Shown here: positions 16,581-25,322 of the stretch, in pieces
Position numbering within the stretch: position 1 is the stretch's first letter
Layout: each line of letters starts with the position of its first letter
Source: Frigoribacterium sp. JB110
GTDB taxonomy: Bacteria > Actinomycetota > Actinomycetes > Actinomycetales > Microbacteriaceae
Reading direction: 5' to 3'
DNA length: 64,000 nt
Assembly (NCBI RefSeq): GCF_900163665.1
Contig: NZ_FUIA01000018.1
Location: 118,721 to 182,720, forward strand
Notes under the pieces: generated by a model
Told to the model about the DNA's origin: nothing
The model's database searches: none
The model's input: only the letters and a program-made list of their open reading frames with translations
Made by a program: the position numbers and the translations under genes

Positions 16581-18406
16581 GCTGACACCTCCTCGGCTGC
16601 CTCGGCTTCGGCCAGCAGCGCCTCGGAGATCACAGGCAGCGGCCGCGTCCGATCCGAGCGCATGTCGGGCAGACAGGCGATCAGCGCACGGGTGTACGGA
16701 TGCTTCGCGTCCTGCTGAATCCGCTCGGCATCGAGCTCCTCGACGACGCGGCCGTCCTTCATCACGAGCACACGGTCGCAGAAGGCCGACACCAGGGCGA
16801 TGTCGTGCGAGATGAAGACGATCGCGGCTCCCGTCGCCTCCTGTGCCCGCCGCAGCACCTTCATCACCTGCTTCTGCACCGTGACGTCGAGCGCCGTGGT
16901 CGGTTCGTCGGCGATGATCACCTTCGGCCTGCCCGTCAATGCCATCGCGATCATCGCGCGCTGCCGCATGCCTCCGGAGAACTCGTGAGGGTACTGGCGG
17001 AGCCTGCGCTCGCTGTCCGCGATGCCGACGGAGCCCAGGGCATCGGCGGCCCGACGTCTGGCCTGAGCCCGACTCATATGCAGATGAGCCTCCGGCACCT
17101 CGGTGAGCTGCCGTCCGATCGTGAGCGCCGGGTTCAGCGAGGTGAGCGGATCCTGGAACACCATGCCCAGCTCCACGCCGAGCCGCGAGCGGTCGGCGGC
17201 GCTGAGCGGACCGGCCATGTTCATGCCGTCGAAGGAATGCACCGAGGAGGACACGGCGGCCTCTTTCCCCAGCAGCCCTGCCATCGCCATCGCCGTCAGC
17301 GACTTCCCCGATCCCGACTCTCCGACGATGCCGACGACCTCGCCCGGCGCGACGCGCAGGTCGACGCCGCGCACACGCTCGACGAGCCCGCCTTCACCAT
17401 CCGGGAAGGCGACGTGAAGATCGCGGACCTCGGCCAGCCTGGAATCGTCGTCCCGCTCGGGGGCGGCCGGGGCGGCGGCCTTCTGCCGCGAGCCGAGGAC
17501 CATGCCGCGGCCGGCCCTGACGACAGAGCGCAGCCCTTGTCCCGGCTGATCGCCGACCGTCTCGGCGATCATCGTGAAGACGACGCCCGCGAAGACGACG
17601 GCGATGCCAGGGCCCAAAGCCGCCATCGGGTTCGTGTACAGGTGACTGAGGCCCTCGTTGAGCAGCCGGCCCCAGTCGTACTCCGGTGCCTGGACCCCGA
17701 GCCCGAGGAACGAGAGCCCGGCGAAGGCGAGCAGCGTCGTGCTGGCAGCCGCCGCCGACTGCACGAGCAGAGGGTTCGCGATGTTCGGCAGGACGTGCTT
17801 GGTGATGATGCCGTACGGCCCGACTCCGACGACCCTGGCCGCGCGCACGTAGTCCTGGTCCGTCACGGACGCGGCCATGTTGTAGACGAGGCGCGTGACA
17901 TTCGGGATGCCGGCGAGACCGATGGCGAGCATCGCGCCCGTTGCGGTCGCGTCCCAGATGACGGTGAAGAACAGCACCAGCAGCAGCCAGGGGAAGGCCA
18001 GCAGCATGTCCATCACCCAGATGAGAGCGCGACGGAGCCTGCGCGGGAGCAGCGCAGCGGTGAGGCCGATGATCAGTCCGCCGCCGACGAGCATCGCCGT
18101 CGCCCCGATCGTCAGCAGAAGCGATGTGCGCGTGGCCACCATGACGCGCGCGAAGATGTCGCGGCCGATGTCGTCCGTGCCGAACGGATGCTCCGCACCG
18201 GCCTGCGCCCAGCGCTCGGCGATGTTGCGCACTGTCGCGGCTTCGGTCCAGATGCTGGGGCCGATGACGGCGATGGCCAGCAGCGCCGCGACGCCGACTG
18301 CGGCGGCGATGCCGGTGAAGCTCATCCAGCGGGAGCGCCTGCGCTGCTTGGCGGCGGGTTCGCCGGGGGTCGAGGTGCCGAGCCTGCCGGGGACGGAGGA
18401 CGTCAT
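16577..18406 (-). CDS. ABC transporter permease-ATPase fusion (DppC plus DppD)
   Basis: A 609-residue protein joining two normally separate subunits. Residues 1-290 are a DppC-type permease with about six membrane helices, the HPFGTDDIGRDIFARV motif and the EAA loop (RAARVVGVGPYGIITKHVLPN). Residues 325-600 are a DppD-type ATPase: Walker A GESGSGKS near 365, Q-loop FQDPLTSLNP, signature FSGGMRQR near 475, Walker B VIIADEPT. The frame is continuous, with a short Ala/Pro linker between the parts. It overlaps the next ATPase by 4 bases and follows dppB by 10 bases. Confidence 0.9.
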   Translation of the reverse strand: MTSSVPGRLGTSTPGEPAAKQRRRSRWMSFTGIAAAVGVAALLAIAVIGPSIWTEAATVRNIAERWAQAGAEHPFGTDDIGRDIFARVMVATRTSLLLTIGATAMLVGGGLIIGLTAALLPRRLRRALIWVMDMLLAFPWLLLVLFFTVIWDATATGAMLAIGLAGIPNVTRLVYNMAASVTDQDYVRAARVVGVGPYGIITKHVLPNIANPLLVQSAAAASTTLLAFAGLSFLGLGVQAPEYDWGRLLNEGLSHLYTNPMAALGPGIAVVFAGVVFTMIAETVGDQPGQGLRSVVRAGRGMVLGSRQKAAAPAAPERDDDSRLAEVRDLHVAFPDGEGGLVERVRGVDLRVAPGEVVGIVGESGSGKSLTAMAMAGLLGKEAAVSSSVHSFDGMNMAGPLSAADRSRLGVELGMVFQDPLTSLNPALTIGRQLTEVPEAHLHMSRAQARRRAADALGSVGIADSERRLRQYPHEFSGGMRQRAMIAMALTGRPKVIIADEPTTALDVTVQKQVMKVLRRAQEATGAAIVFISHDIALVSAFCDRVLVMKDGRVVEELDAERIQQDAKHPYTRALIACLPDMRSDRTRPLPVISEALLAEAEAAEEVSA

Positions 18407-18416
18407 CGTCTGTCAC

Positions 18417-19424
18417 TCACCCTTCTGCGATCGTGGTTCGGGGGTCGATCGTGATCAGGATCAGATCGACGACGAGGTTCACAGCGAGGACCATGGCGGC
18501 GTAGACGAGCACCATGCCCTGGATCATCGGATAGTCCTTCGTGCCCACTGCCGAGACGAGCGTGTTGCCGGCGCCGGGAATGGCGAAGACCGTCTCGATG
18601 ATCACGGTTCCCGCCACCAGGGCGGACAGCAGCAGCCCGCCGACGGTGAGCGTAGCCGTGACGATGTTCGGCAGCGCATGACGGAACAGGATGAGCCGCT
18701 GCGGAAGCCGCTTGGCACGCGCGGTGGTGATGTAGGTGGAGTCCAGCACTTTGATCATCTCCACCTGCACGATCCGCGCCAGGTAGGCCATGGCGCCGAG
18801 CGAGAGTGCCAGCACGGGCAGCGCTGCGTTCGGCGCATCGCCCCAGCCCGCGGGCGGGAGCAGCCCCAGCCACATGCTGAACACCGAGATCAGCCCGACT
18901 GCGAGCACGAAGTCGGGGATCGCGATCAGCACACCGAGGAACCCGGAGATGCCGCCGTTGATGGTCCGTCCCCGACGGGTCCGCGCGATGAGAGCCGCAC
19001 CCATGCCGATCGGCAAAGCGCCGACGACGGCGACGACGAAGCCCAGCGCGGCGAGGGTCAGCGTGGTCGGGAAACGGGAGGCGATCGTGTCGCTCACGGA
19101 GAGACCGGACTGGATGGATGTGCCCAGGTCGCCCTGCAGCAGCCCCGCGATGTAGCTCAGGAGCTGCTGCGGCACGCTCTGGTCGAGCCCCAGCGCCAGC
19201 CGAGTGCTTTCGACCAGACCGGCTGGGGCTGTCGGCCCCAGCGCGGCTCTGACCGGATCGCCCGGCACCATGTGGACCAGGAAGAACGTGGCGAGAACGA
19301 CGATGACGAGGCTGACGATGAGCCGCCCGAGCCTCCTGATCGCGAAGTCGGTTCGCGGCGAGAGCCGCCCTCGCAGCTGCCTGAGCCGCGGAAGCCGAAC
19401 CGGCCGAGTCGCCGTCGCTGACAT
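18417..19424 (-). CDS. Peptide/opine-type ABC transporter permease (DppB-like)
   Basis: A 335-residue inner-membrane permease with about six helices. N-terminal FAIRRLGRLI then a first helix, HMVPGDPVR after it, the GDLGTSIQSG motif and the EAA loop (TARAKRLPQRLILFRHALPN) are typical of DppB/OppB. The start at MSATAT lies 11 bases past the binding-protein stop. It pairs with the permease half of the next gene to make the membrane channel. Confidence 0.9.
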   Translation of the reverse strand: MSATATRPVRLPRLRQLRGRLSPRTDFAIRRLGRLIVSLVIVVLATFFLVHMVPGDPVRAALGPTAPAGLVESTRLALGLDQSVPQQLLSYIAGLLQGDLGTSIQSGLSVSDTIASRFPTTLTLAALGFVVAVVGALPIGMGAALIARTRRGRTINGGISGFLGVLIAIPDFVLAVGLISVFSMWLGLLPPAGWGDAPNAALPVLALSLGAMAYLARIVQVEMIKVLDSTYITTARAKRLPQRLILFRHALPNIVTATLTVGGLLLSALVAGTVIIETVFAIPGAGNTLVSAVGTKDYPMIQGMVLVYAAMVLAVNLVVDLILITIDPRTTIAEG

Positions 19425-19435
19425 CAGAGGTTCCC

Positions 19436-21019
19436 TCACTCGGTCATGCGGATCGTCACAGGCTGGAGGTAGTCCGTGAACTCGAACTCCGCTCCGGACA
19501 TGTACGTCGGCCGGATGGTGCCTGTCAGCAGCAGGGTGTGGAACTTCTCGACGATCAGCTTCTCCGCCTCCGACCAGTACTCGCACGCCTCGTCCGCGTC
19601 CGCGGCGGACCCCGCCTGCTCGGCGAGCGCGTTGTACTCGTCGTCGTCGACGCCCATGAAGTTCAGGCCACCGTCCTCCGGTGACGCTCCTCCGTAGAAC
19701 AGGTTCTGCGTGACGGGGCTGCCGACGCCGATCTGGATCCAGCCGGTGTCGTAGTCGAAGGTCTCGTACAGGTACTCCGACCACCCGGCGCCGTCCATCG
19801 CGATCAGTTCCGTCGTGATGCCCAGCTCCTCCCAGTCCTGCGCCAGCAGTTCGGCGGCGGAGGTGTGGGCGGTGGACCCGGCGTCGTAGATGAAGTCGAT
19901 CTCCAGCGGTTCGCCGCCCTTCTCCCTGACGCCGTCGGCGCCCTCGGTCCATCCGGCCTCGTCGAGCAGCTCTGCCGCGCGCCCTGCATCGGCGGCGGGA
20001 CGCTCCCAGACCGGCTCCTCGTTGAAGCACGTGAACGGCGCGTCGGTGATCCACGAGGTGAGGTCGACGGGGCGGCCGTTCGAGACGACCTCGGATGCGT
20101 CCCCGTGGTCGAAGCCCAGGATCAGCGCTTCCCGCACGCGCGGGTCGTGCGTGGGACGGTCCTCCCGCTCATTGAAGAGCATCTGGCCGATCGGGTTGAT
20201 GGTGCCGGCGAACTCGTAGCCCGCGCTGTCGATGCGCTCCTGATCAGGGCCCTCCACGGCTGCGGCGTTGACCTCGCCGGAGAGCAGCAGGTTCGCCCGC
20301 GTCGAGGCGTCCGCGACCACGCTGATCTCGAGTGCGTCCGGCAGCCCTTCGGTGTCAGAGGTCAGCCCGTCCGGCCCCCAGGTGTAGTCGTCCCTGGCAT
20401 CGAAGACGTACAGATCGGCCTCGACGTCGGTGAGCTCGTAGAGCCCGGTGCCGTTGGAGGCGCCTTCGAGGCTGGACGGATCCTGCAGACCGGCGTCGCC
20501 GACCATGACGATGTCGCCGATCACGTTCGCCAGGAACGGGTCGGCCACATCGGCGGTGACCGTGAGTGTGCTGTCCTCGCCGCTCGCTTCGAGCCCCGCT
20601 GGCAGCACATCCGCGAGCGTCGTCGCGTTGTCGGGGTCGGAGTGGTAGTTGATGTTGGCCGCCGCGACCTCCGCGTCGAACGGTGTGCCGTCGTGGAAGG
20701 TGACCCCGTCTTTGAGTTCGAAGGTCACCGAGGTGCCGTCGTCCGCCAGTTCCCAGGAGTCGGCGAGCCACGGCACCTGCTGCCCCTCCTGGTCGGTGTA
20801 GATGAGCGACTCATAGGCGTAGGTGATGATCTGGATCTCTTGAGGCTGGGTGGCACTCATCGGGATGATGCTGCCGACCTCGGGGAAGATCGCATGTCGG
20901 AAGGTGCCACCGGAGACGACTTCGCCGTCGCCATCCGGTTCTGCGCCGCCGCAGGCAGTGAGGGTCAGTGCGAGGACGACGGCAGCAGCGGCTGCCGGTA
21001 CTGCAGTGCTGTGCTTCAT
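19436..21019 (-). CDS. ABC transporter substrate-binding lipoprotein (SBP family 5)
   Basis: A 527-residue extracellular solute receptor. The signal peptide ends in the lipobox LTAC with Cys23. The family 5 fold is recognised from GGTFRHAI, the VTFELKDGVTFHDGTPFDAE motif at about residue 100, and DPRVREALILGFD. The ligand pocket cannot be read from sequence; family 5 proteins take oligopeptides, opines or nickel chelates. It lies inside the operon, 11 bases before the permease gene. Confidence 0.9.
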   Translation of the reverse strand: MKHSTAVPAAAAAVVLALTLTACGGAEPDGDGEVVSGGTFRHAIFPEVGSIIPMSATQPQEIQIITYAYESLIYTDQEGQQVPWLADSWELADDGTSVTFELKDGVTFHDGTPFDAEVAAANINYHSDPDNATTLADVLPAGLEASGEDSTLTVTADVADPFLANVIGDIVMVGDAGLQDPSSLEGASNGTGLYELTDVEADLYVFDARDDYTWGPDGLTSDTEGLPDALEISVVADASTRANLLLSGEVNAAAVEGPDQERIDSAGYEFAGTINPIGQMLFNEREDRPTHDPRVREALILGFDHGDASEVVSNGRPVDLTSWITDAPFTCFNEEPVWERPAADAGRAAELLDEAGWTEGADGVREKGGEPLEIDFIYDAGSTAHTSAAELLAQDWEELGITTELIAMDGAGWSEYLYETFDYDTGWIQIGVGSPVTQNLFYGGASPEDGGLNFMGVDDDEYNALAEQAGSAADADEACEYWSEAEKLIVEKFHTLLLTGTIRPTYMSGAEFEFTDYLQPVTIRMTE

Positions 21020-21066
21020 GGCTTTCTCCTCTATCGGGTATTGCTGTCGTGCGGGCGCTGCCGTTC

Positions 21067-22650
21067 CTACGCGGGAGAAGGAACGGCCCCGCCCAGATGG
21101 GACAGCGGGCCAGCCGCCTTGGCGGAGATGCTCACTGTCGGGTGGGACGTGTACGAGATCGGCGTCTCGAGGACTTCGACGACTTCAACCCTCAGCGGGT
21201 CTGCACCCGCCTGAATGGCCTTGGCGATCGCCGCTTCCGATGCGGCCTCGATGCCTTCGGCGCGCTCTTCGATGTGCGCGATGTGCTCGGCACGACCACC
21301 GGCGAGCGAGATCGCCGCGCCGACCGCATTGGCGACGTCGCCGTAGGCGGGGCGCAGAACGTCGCCGGCGATGTTCAGCCCGTCCGGCACAAGGAATCCG
21401 CCGCCGCCGACGACGACGAGCGGAAGGTCCATCCGCCCCAGCGAAAGGCGTTCGGCCGCCTCCTCCAACCGGTCGGCGACGATCGCCAGCGACGCCTCGA
21501 GTGCCGCTGCGGTGGCCCCATCGAGCTTCGGGAGTCGGCGGCCGGCCACCGGCGAGCCGTGCAGCGATGCGGCATCCGTGAGAGTCGCGGTCGATCCGCC
21601 GAACAGCAGCCCCTCGCGATTGATGCGATGGCCGACCGATCCGGGACCGACCCTGCCCGTGGCCACGTCGACGAGCGTGCCGCCGCCGATGCTGAGCGAG
21701 AGGATGTCCGGCATCCGGAAGTTCGTCTGCACACCGCCGATCTCCCGAGGGAGGGTGGATTCGCGCGGGAAGCCGTTCGCGACGACTCCGAGGTCGCTGG
21801 TGGTGCCGCCGACGTCGACGACGATCGCGTCCGAGGCTCCGGAGAGATAGGCCGCTCCCCTGATGGAGTTCGCCGGCCCGGAGCCGATCGTCAGCACGGG
21901 GAACATCTCCGCGACGTCGAGCGACATCAGGGTGCCGTCGTTCTGCGCGAAGAACGTCACCGCATCCAGCCGCTGCTCCTCGACGACGGCGAGCAGCGCG
22001 TGCGTCACGTCGTGTGCGACGCGGTGCAGCGCGGCGTTGAGCACCGTTGCGTTCTCGCGCTCGATCAGCCCGGTGGGGCCGATGTCCTGGCTCAGGAAGA
22101 TCGGCGCATCGCGGCCGAGGTGGGCCCGGATGATCGCATCGACCTCACGCTCCTGCTCAGGGAAGGACGGGCTGAAGATTCCTGTGACGGCGATCGCGTC
22201 GCAGTGGCCGGCGGTCTCGTCGAGGAAGCGGCGCAGTCCGTCGCGGTCCAGCCGTGTGATCGGCGTTCCGTCGACCATGTGGCCGCCGCCGAGCATCACC
22301 GAGCCCGCGAGGATCTCGGCGGACAGATCGGCTGGCCACTCGGCCAGGGGCGGCCACTCGGTTCCGGCGGGAGCGCCGAGTCGGATCGCCGCCACCTTGG
22401 CCAGCCCTCGCCGCGCCACGATCGCGTTCGTCGCGTGGGTGGTGCCGAGCATCACCCTGGTCACCTGCGAGCGGCGTTCGCCGATGTCATCGAGCACGGT
22501 GCCGATGCTGGCGCGGATGCCTTCGACGACATCGTCCGCCGTCGGCTGCTTCGTGCTCGCCAGCACGGTGCCCGCGGCATCGAGGACGACGGCGTCGGTG
22601 TTCGTCCCTCCGACGTCGACGCCGATGGACAGGCCGTTCTCCAGGGTCAT
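21067..22650 (-). CDS. Hydantoinase/oxoprolinase-like ATP-dependent protein
   Basis: A 527-residue protein of the HyuA/oxoprolinase A family, actin-like ATPases that drive hydrolysis of a cyclic amide or act as acetone carboxylase-type subunits. Phosphate-binding motifs GVDVGGTNTDAV (9-20) and VDVGGTTSDLG are present, with MLGTTHATNAIV and SIGGGT between and after them. No HyuB partner is in the window; instead it overlaps a DUF917 gene by 4 bases, a recurrent pairing. The start at MTLENG is inside that overlap. A 47-base gap precedes the binding-protein gene. Confidence 0.85.
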   Translation of the reverse strand: MTLENGLSIGVDVGGTNTDAVVLDAAGTVLASTKQPTADDVVEGIRASIGTVLDDIGERRSQVTRVMLGTTHATNAIVARRGLAKVAAIRLGAPAGTEWPPLAEWPADLSAEILAGSVMLGGGHMVDGTPITRLDRDGLRRFLDETAGHCDAIAVTGIFSPSFPEQEREVDAIIRAHLGRDAPIFLSQDIGPTGLIERENATVLNAALHRVAHDVTHALLAVVEEQRLDAVTFFAQNDGTLMSLDVAEMFPVLTIGSGPANSIRGAAYLSGASDAIVVDVGGTTSDLGVVANGFPRESTLPREIGGVQTNFRMPDILSLSIGGGTLVDVATGRVGPGSVGHRINREGLLFGGSTATLTDAASLHGSPVAGRRLPKLDGATAAALEASLAIVADRLEEAAERLSLGRMDLPLVVVGGGGFLVPDGLNIAGDVLRPAYGDVANAVGAAISLAGGRAEHIAHIEERAEGIEAASEAAIAKAIQAGADPLRVEVVEVLETPISYTSHPTVSISAKAAGPLSHLGGAVPSPA

Positions 22651-23759
22651 CGGGGGCTCTTCCGTTCGAAGGGGACGTAGGGCAGGTCGTAGCCGAACGC
22701 GGTGGGGCCGGCCAGCTCCAGGCCGCGCGGTGTGCGCCAGAGCGGATCGCACGGCCAGGCGATCACCGCGACGCGCTGACCGAACCGGATCATCTCGGTG
22801 GAGATGGCGTGGCCCGTCTCCGAGTCGAGGATCGAGATGAGGTCGGGCACGCTGGCGAGCACGTTCCCGTCCTCCAGCGCGACGAGGTTCTCGTTCTGCA
22901 GCTCGATCCGCTGCAGGCGCCCCCGGTTCTCCCCCGTTCCCGCAACGGTGACCGACCCTCGCACGAAACCGCCCTCGGTGCGCCTGGCGACGTCGACGAT
23001 CTTGCCCGTGATCAGAGTCTCGGCGCCGAGTTCGTCCGCGATGGCCGGCACGGGCTCGGAAGACGACAGCAGGGCATGCCCCGCCCTGATGGCGCGGCTG
23101 ATGGTGCGCGGGATCACCGCGCCGCGGACGGTCTCCGCCGTGAGCGGATAGTGCGCGGCGATGACGATGCCGCCGGAGGCGACGACGCCCGCCCGCGCGT
23201 GGCGCTCGAGCCAGGTCAGATCGATCGTCCTGCGCACGTCGACGTTGCCGACCACATCAGCCTGCACGGCGAACTCGCACGGAACACCGGCGACGTTGGG
23301 GGAGATCATGGTCGCTTCGGGGAAGGCGCGTCCCATACCGTCGGCGTCCAGCACCTTGACCCCGAGACGCGCAGCCCATCCGATCGGCGAGACTCCGTTG
23401 CTTCCGCCGATCTCCGCCGGCATGATCGTGGTGATCCGGCGCCCGAGCGCTCGTTGCGCCTCGGCGAGAAGGGTCTCGGCCTGCGCTGTCGACGAGAGCA
23501 TCTCGATGCCGACCGTCGGCGCACCGACCCCGGACATCATGATGACCGCGTCGTCGGCGGTGAGGTCGTCGACACCGACCAGCTCGACGGGGCCGTGTTC
23601 GACGAGCGCGCGCTGCACGATCTGCTGTGCCGTGTGCACAGCGCCGCCGCCACCGGTTCCGAAGATCGCCGCGCCCGCTGCGAGCGCGGGCACGTCCTCC
23701 GGTCGAACCCTGGTGAGAATCTGCTCGTCGGGAATCGCCTGCTCAGTGACGGGTGCCAT
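22647..23759 (-). CDS. DUF917 family protein
   Basis: A 370-residue DUF917 protein and the first gene of the long operon. The N-terminal half has the family run AAGAAIFGTGGGGAVHTAQ and MPAEIGGSNGVSPIGWAA; the C-terminal half is beta-rich. DUF917 proteins have no firmly known reaction but are often encoded beside hydantoinase/oxoprolinase homologues, as here. The start is 67-73 bases from the start of the divergent PucR gene, so the two share a regulatory region. Confidence 0.82.
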   Translation of the reverse strand: MAPVTEQAIPDEQILTRVRPEDVPALAAGAAIFGTGGGGAVHTAQQIVQRALVEHGPVELVGVDDLTADDAVIMMSGVGAPTVGIEMLSSTAQAETLLAEAQRALGRRITTIMPAEIGGSNGVSPIGWAARLGVKVLDADGMGRAFPEATMISPNVAGVPCEFAVQADVVGNVDVRRTIDLTWLERHARAGVVASGGIVIAAHYPLTAETVRGAVIPRTISRAIRAGHALLSSSEPVPAIADELGAETLITGKIVDVARRTEGGFVRGSVTVAGTGENRGRLQRIELQNENLVALEDGNVLASVPDLISILDSETGHAISTEMIRFGQRVAVIAWPCDPLWRTPRGLELAGPTAFGYDLPYVPFERKSPR

Positions 23760-23789
23760 AGGTCGACACTAGGAGCGGGGACATAGCGT

Positions 23790-23839
23790 CACAATGTGCC
23801 AAAAGCACTGAGAAATCTTCTACATTGTGCTTGTGGCAC
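23790..23839. promoter_or_regulatory. Inverted-repeat operator between DUF917 operon and PucR gene
   Basis: CACAATGT (23790-23797) and ACATTGTG (23822-23829) are perfect inverted copies. Overlapping them are GTGCCAAAAGCAC (23796-23808) and GTGCTTGTGGCAC (23827-23839), which match as inverted repeats at 12 of 13 bases and as GTGC-N5-GCAC motifs 31 bases apart, about three helical turns. The right half covers the PucR start. The AT-rich centre stands out from its surroundings. Probably the PucR binding site. Confidence 0.6.
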
Positions 23840-25308
23840 AGTTCAAGGTTGCAGACCTGCTTGCTCAGGCAGATCGCCTCCGGCTGACTCTGCTCGCGGG
23901 CCCCACGGAGGCCGAAGCGGTCACCGGTGTCGAGGTGATCGAGCTCGCCTCCCTGCCGAAGAGTCCCCGCGGAACCCTGGCGATCATTGCCGGCGACATC
24001 CCCGCGCCGTACCTCGTCGACGTCGCTCTCCGGCGCGCGAACGCCCTGGGCGTCGCGGGAATCGTGTTCCCCGAGGGCTTCGGCCTCACTGTGACCGCTG
24101 CCGCGCTCGCGGACAACGGCGCAGTCGCCGTCATGGTCTCGGGAGAGGAGTCGCCGACGGACCTGGCCGTCGCCATCGACCGCGTGCTGGTGGGAGGCGC
24201 AGCGGAGTCGATGACGCGCGCCAGCTACGCGATGGAGCGCGCCATCGCCGCGGCCGGCGAGGAGGACGCTGACCCCGAGCACATCCTTGCCGCGGCATCC
24301 GGCGCGCTCGGGGCGACGCTGACGATGTCGAACGCCCCGCACGCCGATTGGACGGACAGCTCAGCAGTGTTCATCGGCGAGGTGTCCATCGCCCGGCTGT
24401 CGGCGGATCATCCGGATGATGCGACGCGAACGGTGATCCCCGTCGTCTCCTCCCTCATCTCCCGTTCCATCCAGCGCCAGATCCGCGACCGCTTCGGCCC
24501 GAACCGGTCCAGGGCGGATCTGATCGCCGAGCTGACGCTCGCCGAGGCGTCACGAGTCGACGTCTTCGTCGCCCCCGCCGCTCGCCTCGGTCTGCCCCTG
24601 CAGCTGTCGCACGCGGCGGCGTGGATCAGATCGCAGCATCGCTCGGATCCGGATGCCCCGCCGCCCCGCGGTGTTCAGCCCGCGATCGAGCTGTTCGCCC
24701 TGCAGCTCGTGGAGGACCGAGCCGAGCAATGGCACATCACCCATATCCAGGACGGTGCGCTCATCGTCTGCACCGAGGAGCACGGTGCGGGAGACCACCA
24801 GCGTCGATTGCGGGAGATCGCCGAACGGGTGCAGGCGTACGCAGGCACGCTCTCGGGGGACGACTGGACGTGGACGCTCGGGCTGGGAACGCCGCAGAGC
24901 GGACCGGCGGGTCTGCGGCAGTCCGCCGCGGAGGCGCGTGTGGCCGCCGACTCGGCGATCACCGCGGGGCGACTCGGCGGTGTGGAGACGACGGACGTGA
25001 CCGGACTGCGGCGGGTGCTGCTGGATTTCTACGCCTCCCCGATCAGCAGGAGCCTGTTGGAGGACGCGCTGCATCCGCTGGACGCGCTCGGCCCGCAGCG
25101 CTCGCTCGCCGCTGTGCGCACCCTGCTCTCCTATCTCAGCAACCGCAATTCGCTCAGCCGAGCCGGGCGCGAGCTCATGCTGCATCCCAACGCCGTCGGC
25201 TACCGGATGCGGAGCATCCGTGAACGGCTCGACGTGGATCTCGACGACCCCGATGTGCGCTTCGCGGTCGAACTGGCGTGCCGGGTGCGCCTGCTCGGCA
25301 CGTCCTGA
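23833..25308 (+). CDS. PucR-family transcriptional regulator
   Basis: A 491-residue regulator. The N-terminal part (about 1-130, KVADLL...VTGVEVIEL) is the PucR purine-type sensory domain. The middle resembles the GGDEF-like CdaR region. The C-terminal HTH_30 domain is at about 430-485 (LSYLSNRNSLSRAGRELMLHPNAVGYRMRSI). GTG at 23833 is preferred: TACATT sits 6 bases before it, fitting a leaderless transcript, and MAQFKVADLL aligns with family starts. GTG at 23827 is the alternative. It is divergent from the DUF917-headed operon and likely controls it. Confidence 0.85.
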   Translation: MAQFKVADLLAQADRLRLTLLAGPTEAEAVTGVEVIELASLPKSPRGTLAIIAGDIPAPYLVDVALRRANALGVAGIVFPEGFGLTVTAAALADNGAVAVMVSGEESPTDLAVAIDRVLVGGAAESMTRASYAMERAIAAAGEEDADPEHILAAASGALGATLTMSNAPHADWTDSSAVFIGEVSIARLSADHPDDATRTVIPVVSSLISRSIQRQIRDRFGPNRSRADLIAELTLAEASRVDVFVAPAARLGLPLQLSHAAAWIRSQHRSDPDAPPPRGVQPAIELFALQLVEDRAEQWHITHIQDGALIVCTEEHGAGDHQRRLREIAERVQAYAGTLSGDDWTWTLGLGTPQSGPAGLRQSAAEARVAADSAITAGRLGGVETTDVTGLRRVLLDFYASPISRSLLEDALHPLDALGPQRSLAAVRTLLSYLSNRNSLSRAGRELMLHPNAVGYRMRSIRERLDVDLDDPDVRFAVELACRVRLLGTS

Positions 25309-25322
25309 CCGCCGGATCAGCG

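Noticed and set aside
16700..18454. A 584-codon plus-strand open frame
   Set aside because: It is antisense to the DppC-DppD fusion, with no recognisable motif.
11303..22650. Creatinine/N-methylhydantoin pathway
   Set aside because: A SolA-like oxidase and a hydantoinase-like protein are present, but creatininase, HyuB and a recognisable carbamoylsarcosinase are not, and CitE/CaiB would have no role.
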